A stretch of 59,617 bases of DNA from Helicobacteraceae bacterium (GTDB lineage Bacteria; Campylobacterota; Campylobacteria; Campylobacterales; Sulfurimonadaceae). A model generated the notes under the pieces. It saw only the letters and a list, made by a program, of their open reading frames with translations, was not told where the DNA came from and did not search any database. Numbering within the stretch: position 1 is the first letter of the stretch; every line of letters begins with the position of its first letter. The position numbers were made by a program, and so were the translations under genes. Positions 8,587-16,622 of this stretch are shown piece after piece. The DNA is taken from positions 1 to 59,617 of the forward strand of contig JALSLA010000024.1 of the NCBI GenBank assembly GCA_026988515.1, in the 5' to 3' direction.

Positions 8587-10008
8587 TTATGCTTTTAGAA
8601 GTGCTGAAAGATTGACTCCGGCTTCAACGGGTTGATTACTCAAATCAAATACTTGCGATCCTAAACCGCTTTGCTGCCAGTTCAAGACCCGTGCATAGAC
8701 TTGAAACATGGATGTCTTTCCGTGGATGTCTTCATTTTTAATCTCCAGACGAGCAGTCTCATCGGAGGGGAACGGATCCCCGTAAAACCCGCCGTTAACG
8801 CTTTTTCCAATCACCAACACACTGTTACCGCGACCGTGATCGGTGCCGTGGTCCCCGTTGCTTTTAAGCTGTCGACCGAATTCACCGGAGATGACAAAAA
8901 CCGTGTTATTGGTAATCGCTTTATTGTAAGCATCCAAATGGCTCACCAGAGTATGCAACCCTTTACTCGTACCGAAAATATCACTGAACATCGGTTCAAT
9001 CTTACGGTGCTGATCGCGATGACTGTCCCATCCGGTATACTCCATGCTTGCAAAACGCATTGCTAAAATATCCTGCGTAACAAAACTGTCGTACAGGTTG
9101 CGAATCTGCTGACCGAAATAGGTAGATTTGAGGGTATTGCCACCTTGATACAGCGCTGTAATCGCCGAAGGTACCGGTCGTGCTTTTAGTCGTGCGCCTA
9201 CCCGCTCACCGAATTGGCGCAACTTTTGTTCATGCTTAATAAACTTACGATACGGACTCTGTTCGGGAATTTCATTGGCTTTGGCTTGATAGTAACTCTT
9301 CAGCGAACGACTCATAAGCGCTTGAACAGACCATTTATAGCTGCGCGATCCGCTGTCAAGATCGGCTTGGGTGTCGTAGTTATACAGTCCCATATCCCGA
9401 CTGTCAAAATTACTGATGACGCGTGTATTGTCATACCCTTTACGACCGGAAAGATCCTCGCCGTTGCAGACCAGACGCACCCCCCGTGTGACTGCTACAG
9501 CATTGGCGTCAAGCTCACCTACACTGCGCCCGCCCCAACCGCTGACCTCTGTTGTATTCGGACCGGTACGCAGTGAACCGCTCTCCAGAATCAACTTGGA
9601 GTGGTAATGGTCCCGATTGGTAGATGCCACCACATTACTGACAACAGCAACGTTGCCCTTACGTATCTCGTTTTTCAGCCACGCACACGATTTTAAAATC
9701 CCAAAACGCACGCCGTCAAACGTCACTTCATCATAGTTGTCCCGATAGGCCTGACGCAACTTCGCACTGTCACCGGCCGTGGTACGAAAAATCGATGCCC
9801 TCGCCCTCCAGTACGCAGCGCCATAGCTGTTAGCATCGCTGCTAAACGGCGGTACGATCAGGTGTTTAAAATCGGGACCGCCATCGAGCATAATATTGAC
9901 TACGGTGCGTGCACCGATGGAGGTTGCCGCATGTAGCGAAGTTCCTACACCAAAGGCCAAAAAGAGTGCCGTTGCACCCGATAGTTTAATAAATTCACGT
10001 CGTTGCAT
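8587..10008 (-). CDS. DUF1501 family exported protein
   Basis: The 473-residue protein begins MQRREFIKLSGATALFLAFG, a twin-arginine-like signal. It then has a DGGPDFKHLIVPPF motif and SGEFGRQLKSNGDHGTDHGRGN near residue 380, which marks DUF1501 proteins with an alkaline-phosphatase-like fold. The biochemical role is unknown. Its ATG overlaps the DUF1800 stop as TAATG. DUF1800/DUF1501 pairs are common in Planctomycetes and Proteobacteria, and the two are thought to act together outside the cytoplasm. Export is inferred from the signal only. Confidence 0.9.
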   Translation of the reverse strand: MQRREFIKLSGATALFLAFGVGTSLHAATSIGARTVVNIMLDGGPDFKHLIVPPFSSDANSYGAAYWRARASIFRTTAGDSAKLRQAYRDNYDEVTFDGVRFGILKSCAWLKNEIRKGNVAVVSNVVASTNRDHYHSKLILESGSLRTGPNTTEVSGWGGRSVGELDANAVAVTRGVRLVCNGEDLSGRKGYDNTRVISNFDSRDMGLYNYDTQADLDSGSRSYKWSVQALMSRSLKSYYQAKANEIPEQSPYRKFIKHEQKLRQFGERVGARLKARPVPSAITALYQGGNTLKSTYFGQQIRNLYDSFVTQDILAMRFASMEYTGWDSHRDQHRKIEPMFSDIFGTSKGLHTLVSHLDAYNKAITNNTVFVISGEFGRQLKSNGDHGTDHGRGNSVLVIGKSVNGGFYGDPFPSDETARLEIKNEDIHGKTSMFQVYARVLNWQQSGLGSQVFDLSNQPVEAGVNLSALLKA

Positions 10009-12305
10009 TATCGACCCTCCTGCGCATAAATGTATGGTGTGGCGGCAATAAATGAAATTGCCAGATTGACACGATAATCAGCAGATCGTCGCTTTTTAAG
10101 ATCGCCGCTTTTCAAATCCATTCGTGCCACAGCGGCATCATTAAGCAGCTTTTTAATGCCGTTATTGGTGGTAATATCGGCTCGCGTATAGACTTTTAAA
10201 GGATTTTGTTCATCCAGCAAAAGCGCTAAATCTTTACCGTTAAGCAGAGCAATGAGATGCGCACGCTCCAATGGACCATAGTGCTTGCCGCCGTCGGCAA
10301 TAAAACGTTCCCACAGCCAACGTGCCACATCTTCGACTACATATTCACCGGCTCCATTGGTTGGGATTTTGTCGCGCCACTTCTTCTCCCACACCCCAAT
10401 CACATTGCCGTTACTGTCTTTTGGGCACTCGCCGCTACTGTTTTTGACACAGTCATAGTACTGCCAGTAGGTCCAGCCGCTTTTAGCACTGCGGTTGTAG
10501 TTAATGCGAAATATATTCCCGTTATCGGAGGCCTCTACTCCCGTCTGATGTCCAAATACAGCATGCACAGGACGAAACGGACGTATATCTTCTTTGGAAA
10601 GTTCCCAGTTGGCATTATAAAGCATACGTCCGTTCTCGTCATTATCAATCGTCATGAGATTAATTGTGGTCACCAACCGCTGTATGGAGTTGGCATACTT
10701 GATACGCGCCGGATTATGAAAGTCGGTTGAAACCGCATACGCCCACAAAAACGGTAACAGCCGTTTTTGCGGCATCATTGCCCAGCTGCTTCGCGCCCGG
10801 TTTATGGTACCTGCACTTGGTGTGTCATCGGCAAAATGTTTAATAATCATGACCGGCAAATTGTTCAGACTCTCAGCATGTTCAATCGCCTCCGTGGCGA
10901 TGGCGTCGAGTTTGACATCGGCACGGTAACCTGAAACCGTTGTCTTTAAAATATCTATATCCGCACTGTAGTGTTCTGCCGTGCCGAAGGTAATTTTTCT
11001 CTCGGGTCCTCCCTCTGCAATCGGATGCCACAACGCTTTCATATCGGTCAGGGCCCGCGCCGTATTGGGAATGGTAGTGTTTTCATGATAATTATGGTCA
11101 TAGTTACCTAAAATACCGAAAAAGAGCTGATAATATTCTCGGGCGAAATCTTCATTGCCGCGAAAGAGACCGTTTTTATAACTGTTATAGTTATGACCAT
11201 ACTGAAATGCTACCGCAGCCGACTTGGCTCCTGAGGCCATGACCTGCTCGTAAGAGCGATTATCACGCAATTGCTGCATAATCGTATCGTAGTATGTTAG
11301 CATTGGTAACGGATAGACTCCTGACTCCTGACTCACCGACATATGGTAGTTGGTCTCCCACAGTCCCACACGGTGGACAAATGGATTGAGCCCACGACTC
11401 ATAACCGCCATAATCCAGCTATATGACGGTGTAGCCCAAGAATTTGGTTTCGTTTCAAAATATTTTTTCTTTTCCGACTTAACATACTTTGCCGTATTCC
11501 AAAACTTTGCCAATCGCTCCAACGATACCGTATTGGGTAAGATATAAGCTGACGGTGAAAGCAGTTTGTTCTTCGGCTCAAATGTCAACATCTGTACAAT
11601 GGCCTGCTGCGGCGGCATTGCTGCCCAGGTACGAATTTGCGTATCGGTGGCATGGCCGCCGTAAGCAAAAGCATAAAGCACTTTACGTACGGCCGTTTCA
11701 TCCCAAAGCGCATCGCTCACAACCGTAAATGCCAACGGATCAAATGCCATACTCTCGCTGCTGATCGTATTGACCGTCACCGTAAATTCGGCATTGTGCG
11801 CATCCGTTCCGGTAAAAACAATCAATCGTAATCGACTCGACCCCGTCCCGCTGCCGTTTCCGGTTGACGTGATTGTAATGACTCCTTTGCCGTCTACCGT
11901 AGCATTAATCAGTGCGGAATTACTGTTTTCTAAAAAATAGCGTACAATATCCGATCCCCCGTATGAAATATTAGCACGTACGGTTATGGGAGAAAAATAC
12001 TCGGTGGTTACAATATCGTCTATCGGTTTGAGTGTAATAAAATAGTCTTTTAACGACGCGCGCTCTGCAGCGCTGTCCACATCGCTACCCTCTAAAGAAT
12101 CAACCAGATGGTTATATGCATTTATATTATTTTTATCGACGCCGTCAACTCCCGCAGCAATATAGTCTTGCAGTGTCGGCTTCGGATTGGTGCTGCTCTG
12201 TGCATAAGCTATAATTTTTGTAATGGCCTGCTGCTCTTGCACTGCGGCAGAACCGCCGCTTGTGCTCATCACCGCAGCCAGTATCGGTGCTATAAAATCT
12301 ATCAA
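10008..12305 (-). CDS. DUF1800 family protein with extra N-terminal region
   Basis: A 765-residue protein. The first ~230 residues include a segment resembling a bacterial Ig/cadherin-like repeat (DDIVTTEYFSPITVRAN to FTVTVNTISSE). The DUF1800 body follows from about residue 215 (ALWDETAVRKVLYAFAYGG). The start is a TTG at 12305 with GGAG eight bases upstream; the nearby ATG is in another frame and stops at once. The N-terminus has a short hydrophobic stretch and may be exported. It is co-transcribed with DUF1501. A 7-base tandem repeat (11316-11334) lies in its coding sequence. Function unknown. Confidence 0.85.
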   Translation of the reverse strand: MIDFIAPILAAVMSTSGGSAAVQEQQAITKIIAYAQSSTNPKPTLQDYIAAGVDGVDKNNINAYNHLVDSLEGSDVDSAAERASLKDYFITLKPIDDIVTTEYFSPITVRANISYGGSDIVRYFLENSNSALINATVDGKGVITITSTGNGSGTGSSRLRLIVFTGTDAHNAEFTVTVNTISSESMAFDPLAFTVVSDALWDETAVRKVLYAFAYGGHATDTQIRTWAAMPPQQAIVQMLTFEPKNKLLSPSAYILPNTVSLERLAKFWNTAKYVKSEKKKYFETKPNSWATPSYSWIMAVMSRGLNPFVHRVGLWETNYHMSVSQESGVYPLPMLTYYDTIMQQLRDNRSYEQVMASGAKSAAVAFQYGHNYNSYKNGLFRGNEDFAREYYQLFFGILGNYDHNYHENTTIPNTARALTDMKALWHPIAEGGPERKITFGTAEHYSADIDILKTTVSGYRADVKLDAIATEAIEHAESLNNLPVMIIKHFADDTPSAGTINRARSSWAMMPQKRLLPFLWAYAVSTDFHNPARIKYANSIQRLVTTINLMTIDNDENGRMLYNANWELSKEDIRPFRPVHAVFGHQTGVEASDNGNIFRINYNRSAKSGWTYWQYYDCVKNSSGECPKDSNGNVIGVWEKKWRDKIPTNGAGEYVVEDVARWLWERFIADGGKHYGPLERAHLIALLNGKDLALLLDEQNPLKVYTRADITTNNGIKKLLNDAAVARMDLKSGDLKKRRSADYRVNLAISFIAATPYIYAQEGR
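11316..11334. repeat. 7-base tandem repeat in the DUF1800 gene
   Basis: GACTCCT occurs 2.7 times in a row inside the coding region. The unit is not a multiple of three, so a change in copy number would shift the frame. Confidence 0.6.
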
Positions 12306-12396
12306 AACATCTTCTCCTATATTATATTAGGTTATGACTCGTTACGTAATTGTACTACGGTTGTATTATGACTACGTTAAGATGTTTTAAGCTCCG

Positions 12397-13341
12397 CTAC
12401 TGCGACAAATGTGAGAATAGCTTAGGCTCCTTTGTTTCAAACGTCAGCCCCAGCAATGTAACTTTTTTTGCATGCAACATGACTCTGCGGTAACGCCCTC
12501 CCCCGTAAAGCTCATCCCCGACAATCGGAAATTCTATAGAGCGTAAGTGCGTTCGAATTTGGTGGGTTCTTCCTTCATGAATAATACATTTGACTTTACT
12601 TTTTTTACCCGAAACTTCTAAAGGATAGACCTCGGTTGTGGCACTTTTTCCACCCTGTCGTGCAATTTTTGAATAGGCTCGATTGTGTCGTTTTTCCGTT
12701 ATTATAGGCTTGTTAATGCACACCTCTTCGGTAAATACCCCTTCAACCCAAGCTACATACTCTTTATAGACCTTCTTTTCTCTAAAAGCTGCTATTGCAC
12801 GTTCTCGAAACAATTCATTTTTTACCAGCATCAGTACACCGCTCGTTTCACGATCCAAACGGTGCAGCAGACGTGTTCCTTCAAATTGACGCTCAATCTC
12901 ATCCGAGTTTATAAATGCCGGCTTATCAACCACAATCAAATCATCATTTTCAAAGATCGGCACAATAGCTTCGATACGCTGTACGTTAAAGTGTGTTTTT
13001 TTATCCAGTGCTCCGCGTGCTATCATCACTTTTTTACTACCGACATAGACCAGACCTCTGTCTATAAGGGCTTTGGCTTGTGAATTTGAAAGTGACTCCT
13101 GCTGTGCTAAAAGTTTGTAGGCTTTCTCCGTGTTACTCGCTGCTACACGCGTTTTATCGCCTTCGTCATAATGATCGTTTAGCATACTGGAGTCTTCTTG
13201 TCGTGTATTACGTCGTGCCTTTTTGACACGTTCACGCTTGGCATCACTTGCAGCAAAAGCCTTGCTCTTTGCCTTTACTTTTGCCTCTTTTTTCTTATCT
13301 TCGGCACGCTTATATGCATACTCTTTTTTTTTATTTGCCAT
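12397..13341 (-). CDS. RluD-family pseudouridine synthase with Lys-rich N-terminal extension
   Basis: It converts uridine to pseudouridine in RNA, most likely 23S rRNA. The 314-residue protein has an S4-like region near residues 70-110, then the catalytic HRLDRETSGVLMLVKN near 165 with the essential Asp, and HEGRTHQIRTHLRS near 258. The first ~50 residues are unusually rich in Lys, Arg and Ala and look disordered; they may help RNA binding. An A9 run lies at codons 4-6. The start overlaps waaA by 11 bases. Exact rRNA position cannot be told. Confidence 0.88.
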   Translation of the reverse strand: MANKKKEYAYKRAEDKKKEAKVKAKSKAFAASDAKRERVKKARRNTRQEDSSMLNDHYDEGDKTRVAASNTEKAYKLLAQQESLSNSQAKALIDRGLVYVGSKKVMIARGALDKKTHFNVQRIEAIVPIFENDDLIVVDKPAFINSDEIERQFEGTRLLHRLDRETSGVLMLVKNELFRERAIAAFREKKVYKEYVAWVEGVFTEEVCINKPIITEKRHNRAYSKIARQGGKSATTEVYPLEVSGKKSKVKCIIHEGRTHQIRTHLRSIEFPIVGDELYGGGRYRRVMLHAKKVTLLGLTFETKEPKLFSHLSQ

Positions 13342-14500
13342 GATCTTTTCCTATAATATCTATTATTCTGTCCATATCGATGGTCTCGGTAATGTACGCC
13401 GCTCGCAGCTGCTCTGCTGCCAATAATGTCTTGTTGAGTTCATGCAGTTCACAAACAAAAATATTTTCAACATATTTAAACAGTTCCAACTGGTTAAAGT
13501 GGTGTTTTCCGGTAATAATTTTACAGCCGAAGGTTGCCGGTTCAAGCGGATTATGCCCGCCGATAGGAGCAAAAGCACCTCCTAAAATTGCAATGTCACT
13601 TATGGCGTATATGTTATTAAGCTCACCCATAGCATCAACAAGTACCATATCTGCGTCAAAATCATGATGTAGCGAAAAACGTTTACATGTCAATTGATAC
13701 GTGTCACAGACACGTTGCATCAACGCCCACACCTTCTCAAAACGTTCCGGATGGCGCGGCACCACCAAGAGTCTGCTCTTACGCTCTTTTCGATAGGCGG
13801 CAAATTCGGAAAGAATCATGCCGTCTTCACCCTCATGCGTACTGGCAGCGACAATCGTCTCTATGTCCGACTTTTTATAGTGCCTTGTTGCTGTAATCTT
13901 TTGTGCCAGTTTAATATTGCCCACCACCTCAATATGACGTGCACCCAAAGCAGAAAAGCGCTTTTGGTCAATCTCACTTTGAACCAAAACAGTATCGACA
14001 TAAGAAAATATCTTCCGATAGAACCATCGTAGTTTCAAATATTTTGGATAGCTGCGCTCCGATATCCGTGCATTAAGCAACACAACCTTTGCCCCTCGTG
14101 CCGATGCTATCGCAAAAAGCAGATACCAAAACTCTGCTTCCAAGACTACAAGCGTCTTCTGCTTACGAATCCAAAAGGGTAAAAAAATCTCAAAAGGCAA
14201 ATAGCGTACTTCAGCGTTGTATGACTGCGATGCCTCGTAGCCCGTTTGTGTTGTCACCGTAATCGCTATCTCTCTATGCTTTAGACGCTCTAATAACGGT
14301 TTTAAAGCACGACTCTCTCCCAACGAACACACATGAAACCAGATTCCCTCCGTTGTAAAAGGAGGATTGTTACATAAAAAGAAGCGTGCCGGAATGGAGT
14401 GTCTGTATTTTTTTTTTAACGTAAGCAGTATCAACCAAGGCAGTGCCGCAATATACAAGAGCAGTGCCGCACCAAAATAGAGGAGACTAAAAGGCGTCAT
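13331..14500 (-). CDS. waaA: 3-deoxy-D-manno-octulosonic acid transferase (KDO transferase)
   Basis: WaaA (KdtA) adds KDO to lipid A precursors on the inner-membrane face. The 389-residue protein begins with a hydrophobic membrane anchor (FGAALLLYIAALPWLILLTL). The acceptor-side region has GIWFHVCSLGESRALKPLL near residue 52, and the nucleotide-sugar side has ILGGAFAPIGGHNPLEPA near 310. An A10 run (T10 at 14408-14417 on the plus strand) encodes the Lys-Lys-Lys after the anchor. The ATG overlaps the preceding stop as TAATG. Confidence 0.93.
   Translation of the reverse strand: MTPFSLLYFGAALLLYIAALPWLILLTLKKKYRHSIPARFFLCNNPPFTTEGIWFHVCSLGESRALKPLLERLKHREIAITVTTQTGYEASQSYNAEVRYLPFEIFLPFWIRKQKTLVVLEAEFWYLLFAIASARGAKVVLLNARISERSYPKYLKLRWFYRKIFSYVDTVLVQSEIDQKRFSALGARHIEVVGNIKLAQKITATRHYKKSDIETIVAASTHEGEDGMILSEFAAYRKERKSRLLVVPRHPERFEKVWALMQRVCDTYQLTCKRFSLHHDFDADMVLVDAMGELNNIYAISDIAILGGAFAPIGGHNPLEPATFGCKIITGKHHFNQLELFKYVENIFVCELHELNKTLLAAEQLRAAYITETIDMDRIIDIIGKDHGK
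13684..13693. repeat. Degenerate copy of the iterated palindrome (in waaA)
   Basis: TTTACATGTCAAT differs from the consensus by one base in the right half. It is not counted among the 24 core copies. Confidence 0.4.
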
Positions 14501-15225
14501 TAAGCCTCTTGCACTGCCTCGTCTTTATCCAGATAAAGAATACGTCCGCAATGAGGACACGTAGCAATCTCTTCACCTTTAATGACTTCAGCATAAATTT
14601 TATCGTTAATTCGCATAAAGCAACCCATACATGCCTGTTTTTTTACCGTTACTGCCGTGGTGTTTTTTGCCCAACGACGGATTTTCTGATAAAAAGAGAG
14701 TCCCTTTTGGTTCATGCTTGAAATAAGCTTCTCTTTTTTGGCAAATACTTTTGTGCGCTCAACATCAATAGCGGCAAGCTTTTCATCAAGATCCGCTTTA
14801 ATGTCACTCAATCCGGATGCCAGTGCATCAAGTTTCTCTTTAAGAATACCGATGCTCTCCTCTTTGCTCGCAATAATACGTTCCAAGCGCTCAATCTCTT
14901 CATTGGCAAAGGTGATCTGCTCTTTTGCGATCTCCTCTTCGAGCTGCAGTGACTTCATCTCGCGCTCAGTCTTAATTTCGGCACTTTTTTTACTGTTATC
15001 TTCAAGTTTTGCCGAAAGTTCTGCAAGATGCAGCTCATTTTTTTGCTTTTTCAGCACCTCTTCTTTAATCTCTGCTTCGAGCGTCTCAATCTCTTTTGCG
15101 ACCGTATCACTTGTGGCCAAGGCAGTCTCGTATTTATAGTTTGCCTCTTCTATTTGCGGTTCAAAAGCATCAATCTCTTTATCGACAATAGAGAGTTCAA
15201 TGAGTTGTTCAAGGTGTTTGTTCAT
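14500..15225 (-). CDS. Coiled-coil protein with C-terminal zinc ribbon (C4-type)
   Basis: The start chosen is the ATG at 15225 (MNKHLEQLIELSIVDKEID) after AGGAAACAG; ten in-frame codons upstream are likely non-coding. Residues ~10-175 are a long heptad-rich helix of Glu, Lys and Leu. The end has a four-Cys zinc ribbon, CMGC and CPHCGR, around CFMRINDKIYAEV. The family is conserved in Campylobacterota and many other phyla; the H. pylori relative (HP0958) is a flagellar/RNA-binding chaperone of RpoN and FlgA mRNA. That role is an inference here. Confidence 0.85.
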   Translation of the reverse strand: MNKHLEQLIELSIVDKEIDAFEPQIEEANYKYETALATSDTVAKEIETLEAEIKEEVLKKQKNELHLAELSAKLEDNSKKSAEIKTEREMKSLQLEEEIAKEQITFANEEIERLERIIASKEESIGILKEKLDALASGLSDIKADLDEKLAAIDVERTKVFAKKEKLISSMNQKGLSFYQKIRRWAKNTTAVTVKKQACMGCFMRINDKIYAEVIKGEEIATCPHCGRILYLDKDEAVQEA

Positions 15226-15261
15226 CTGTTTCCTTTTTGGAATTTCTATATCCAATGTATG

Positions 15262-15984
15262 TTACATATAGGTGAAGGGGTTTTTCGATGGCGAAATTAT
15301 AACGCTTAATCCTAAATTAATCAAATATTTCTCTAAAATATCGCCAAAATAGCATTCACTCTCATAGTGCCCGATATCGATCATGCTCATTCCTATGGTT
15401 TTTGCTTCCATGGCATCATGGTATTTGATATCTCCGGTTAAAAAACATGTCGCATTAACTTCTTTGATAAGCGATGCACCCGAGCCGGTCGTCAAGGCCA
15501 CCCGTGTCACGGTATCGTGACATCGGACTGCTTTCATACAGGGAAGTTTAAAAGCTTTTTGCACCTTGCGCACCAGTGTTTCAAATGTATCGTTAACATC
15601 CATGTAAGCTACAAAACCGTCACGTTCAACAATCCGGTAACCTAAAATTTCTTCTGCAACATAGGTATTTAGGTGTGTCTGGTCAAAGTTGGTATGCATA
15701 GCAATATTTGCAATATTTTTCTGAATCATCCGCTGCAGCAGTTTCGCCGGATACTCGTTAAAACGCAGCTGTTTTAAGCCGCCGAAAATAATGGGATGGT
15801 GCGTAATGACCAACGTATTGGCTTTTAAACGCTCTATAAGCTCTTCATCAACATCAATGCTCAAAACTACGGTGTCCACTTCTTGATCAAAATCACCAAC
15901 GAGCAACCCCGAATTGTCCCACGCTTCTTGAAGTTCAAACGGAGAGAGTTCATCTAAAAACCGGTAAATATCTGCTATTTTCAT
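15262..15984 (-). CDS. NIF3/DUF34 family metal-binding protein
   Basis: The 240-residue protein belongs to the NIF3-like (YbgI/YqfO) family, which forms hexameric rings with a dinuclear metal site. Likely ligands are visible: HHPIIFGG near residue 62, HTNFDQTHLN near 97 and the GHYESE segment near 206. Relatives are often annotated as GTP cyclohydrolase I type 2, but that activity is not established for the family. It overlaps the TPR gene by an ATGA and precedes the zinc-ribbon gene by 36 bases. Confidence 0.88.
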   Translation of the reverse strand: MKIADIYRFLDELSPFELQEAWDNSGLLVGDFDQEVDTVVLSIDVDEELIERLKANTLVITHHPIIFGGLKQLRFNEYPAKLLQRMIQKNIANIAMHTNFDQTHLNTYVAEEILGYRIVERDGFVAYMDVNDTFETLVRKVQKAFKLPCMKAVRCHDTVTRVALTTGSGASLIKEVNATCFLTGDIKYHDAMEAKTIGMSMIDIGHYESECYFGDILEKYLINLGLSVIISPSKNPFTYM

Positions 15985-16556
15985 TCACGTAACTTCTGCA
16001 ACTCTTCAGCAGCCTCGTTGAAATCACTCTTAAGCTCCAGCGCTTTTTCATACATCGTAACGGCTTTCTCTTTCTCACCCGTCTGCACTAAAAGATTGGC
16101 AAAATTGTAGTAGGTAATCTCATATGTATCGTCAATTTCCAAAGCTCTTTCGTAATGCTGTCGTGCCTTCTCAAACTCGGAAGTACGACGATAAAGCGAA
16201 GCAATCGCATTATGGGTGACATCATCATTGTCGTCAATACGCAGTGACTGCGCATAGGTTTCAATAGCTGCTTTCAAATCACCGTTATGTGCCAGAACAA
16301 ACCCCAGTTTATTTAAAATCTCCGTATTGTCCGGTGCTTTTGCATGTGCCTCTTGAAGCAGTGCGGCGGCACGTTTAAAGTCCTCTTCTTGAACCGCATC
16401 ATCTGCTTTAGCCATCAGGGCTTCCGGATCAAACGACGAAAGAGAGTCCCGTGAAGGAGTCGGCTCCGGAGGATCTTCAAGTGTATTGATATGCTCATAC
16501 ACCTTATAGGCAAAAAATGCCGTCACGGCTAACATTAAAATTTGAAAAACTGACAT
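15981..16556 (-). CDS. Membrane-anchored TPR protein
   Basis: The start chosen is the ATG at 16556 (MSVFQILMLAVTAFFAYKVYEH), which follows GGAAG; codons further upstream would run past the divergent promoter. A single N-terminal transmembrane helix is followed by a Pro/Ser-rich linker and about four tetratricopeptide repeats. They are seen as Ala/Tyr-Ala-Leu patterns such as AIETYAQSLRID and ARQHYERALEID. It is a scaffold of unknown partner, and the repeats probably face the periplasm or the cytoplasm depending on anchor topology. Confidence 0.82.
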   Translation of the reverse strand: MSVFQILMLAVTAFFAYKVYEHINTLEDPPEPTPSRDSLSSFDPEALMAKADDAVQEEDFKRAAALLQEAHAKAPDNTEILNKLGFVLAHNGDLKAAIETYAQSLRIDDNDDVTHNAIASLYRRTSEFEKARQHYERALEIDDTYEITYYNFANLLVQTGEKEKAVTMYEKALELKSDFNEAAEELQKLRE

Positions 16557-16587
16557 GGACAACTTCCTAACACTTGATATAAAGTGA

Positions 16588-16593
16588 TATAAT
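16588..16593 (+). promoter_or_regulatory. -10 box of the HerA-like ATPase gene
   Basis: GATATAATAGC, a perfect TATAAT, lies 30 bases before the ATG at 16623, in the short divergent gap with the TPR gene. Confidence 0.6.
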
Positions 16594-16622
16594 AGCAGAA
16601 TTTGAGAATAGGACAAATAGCC

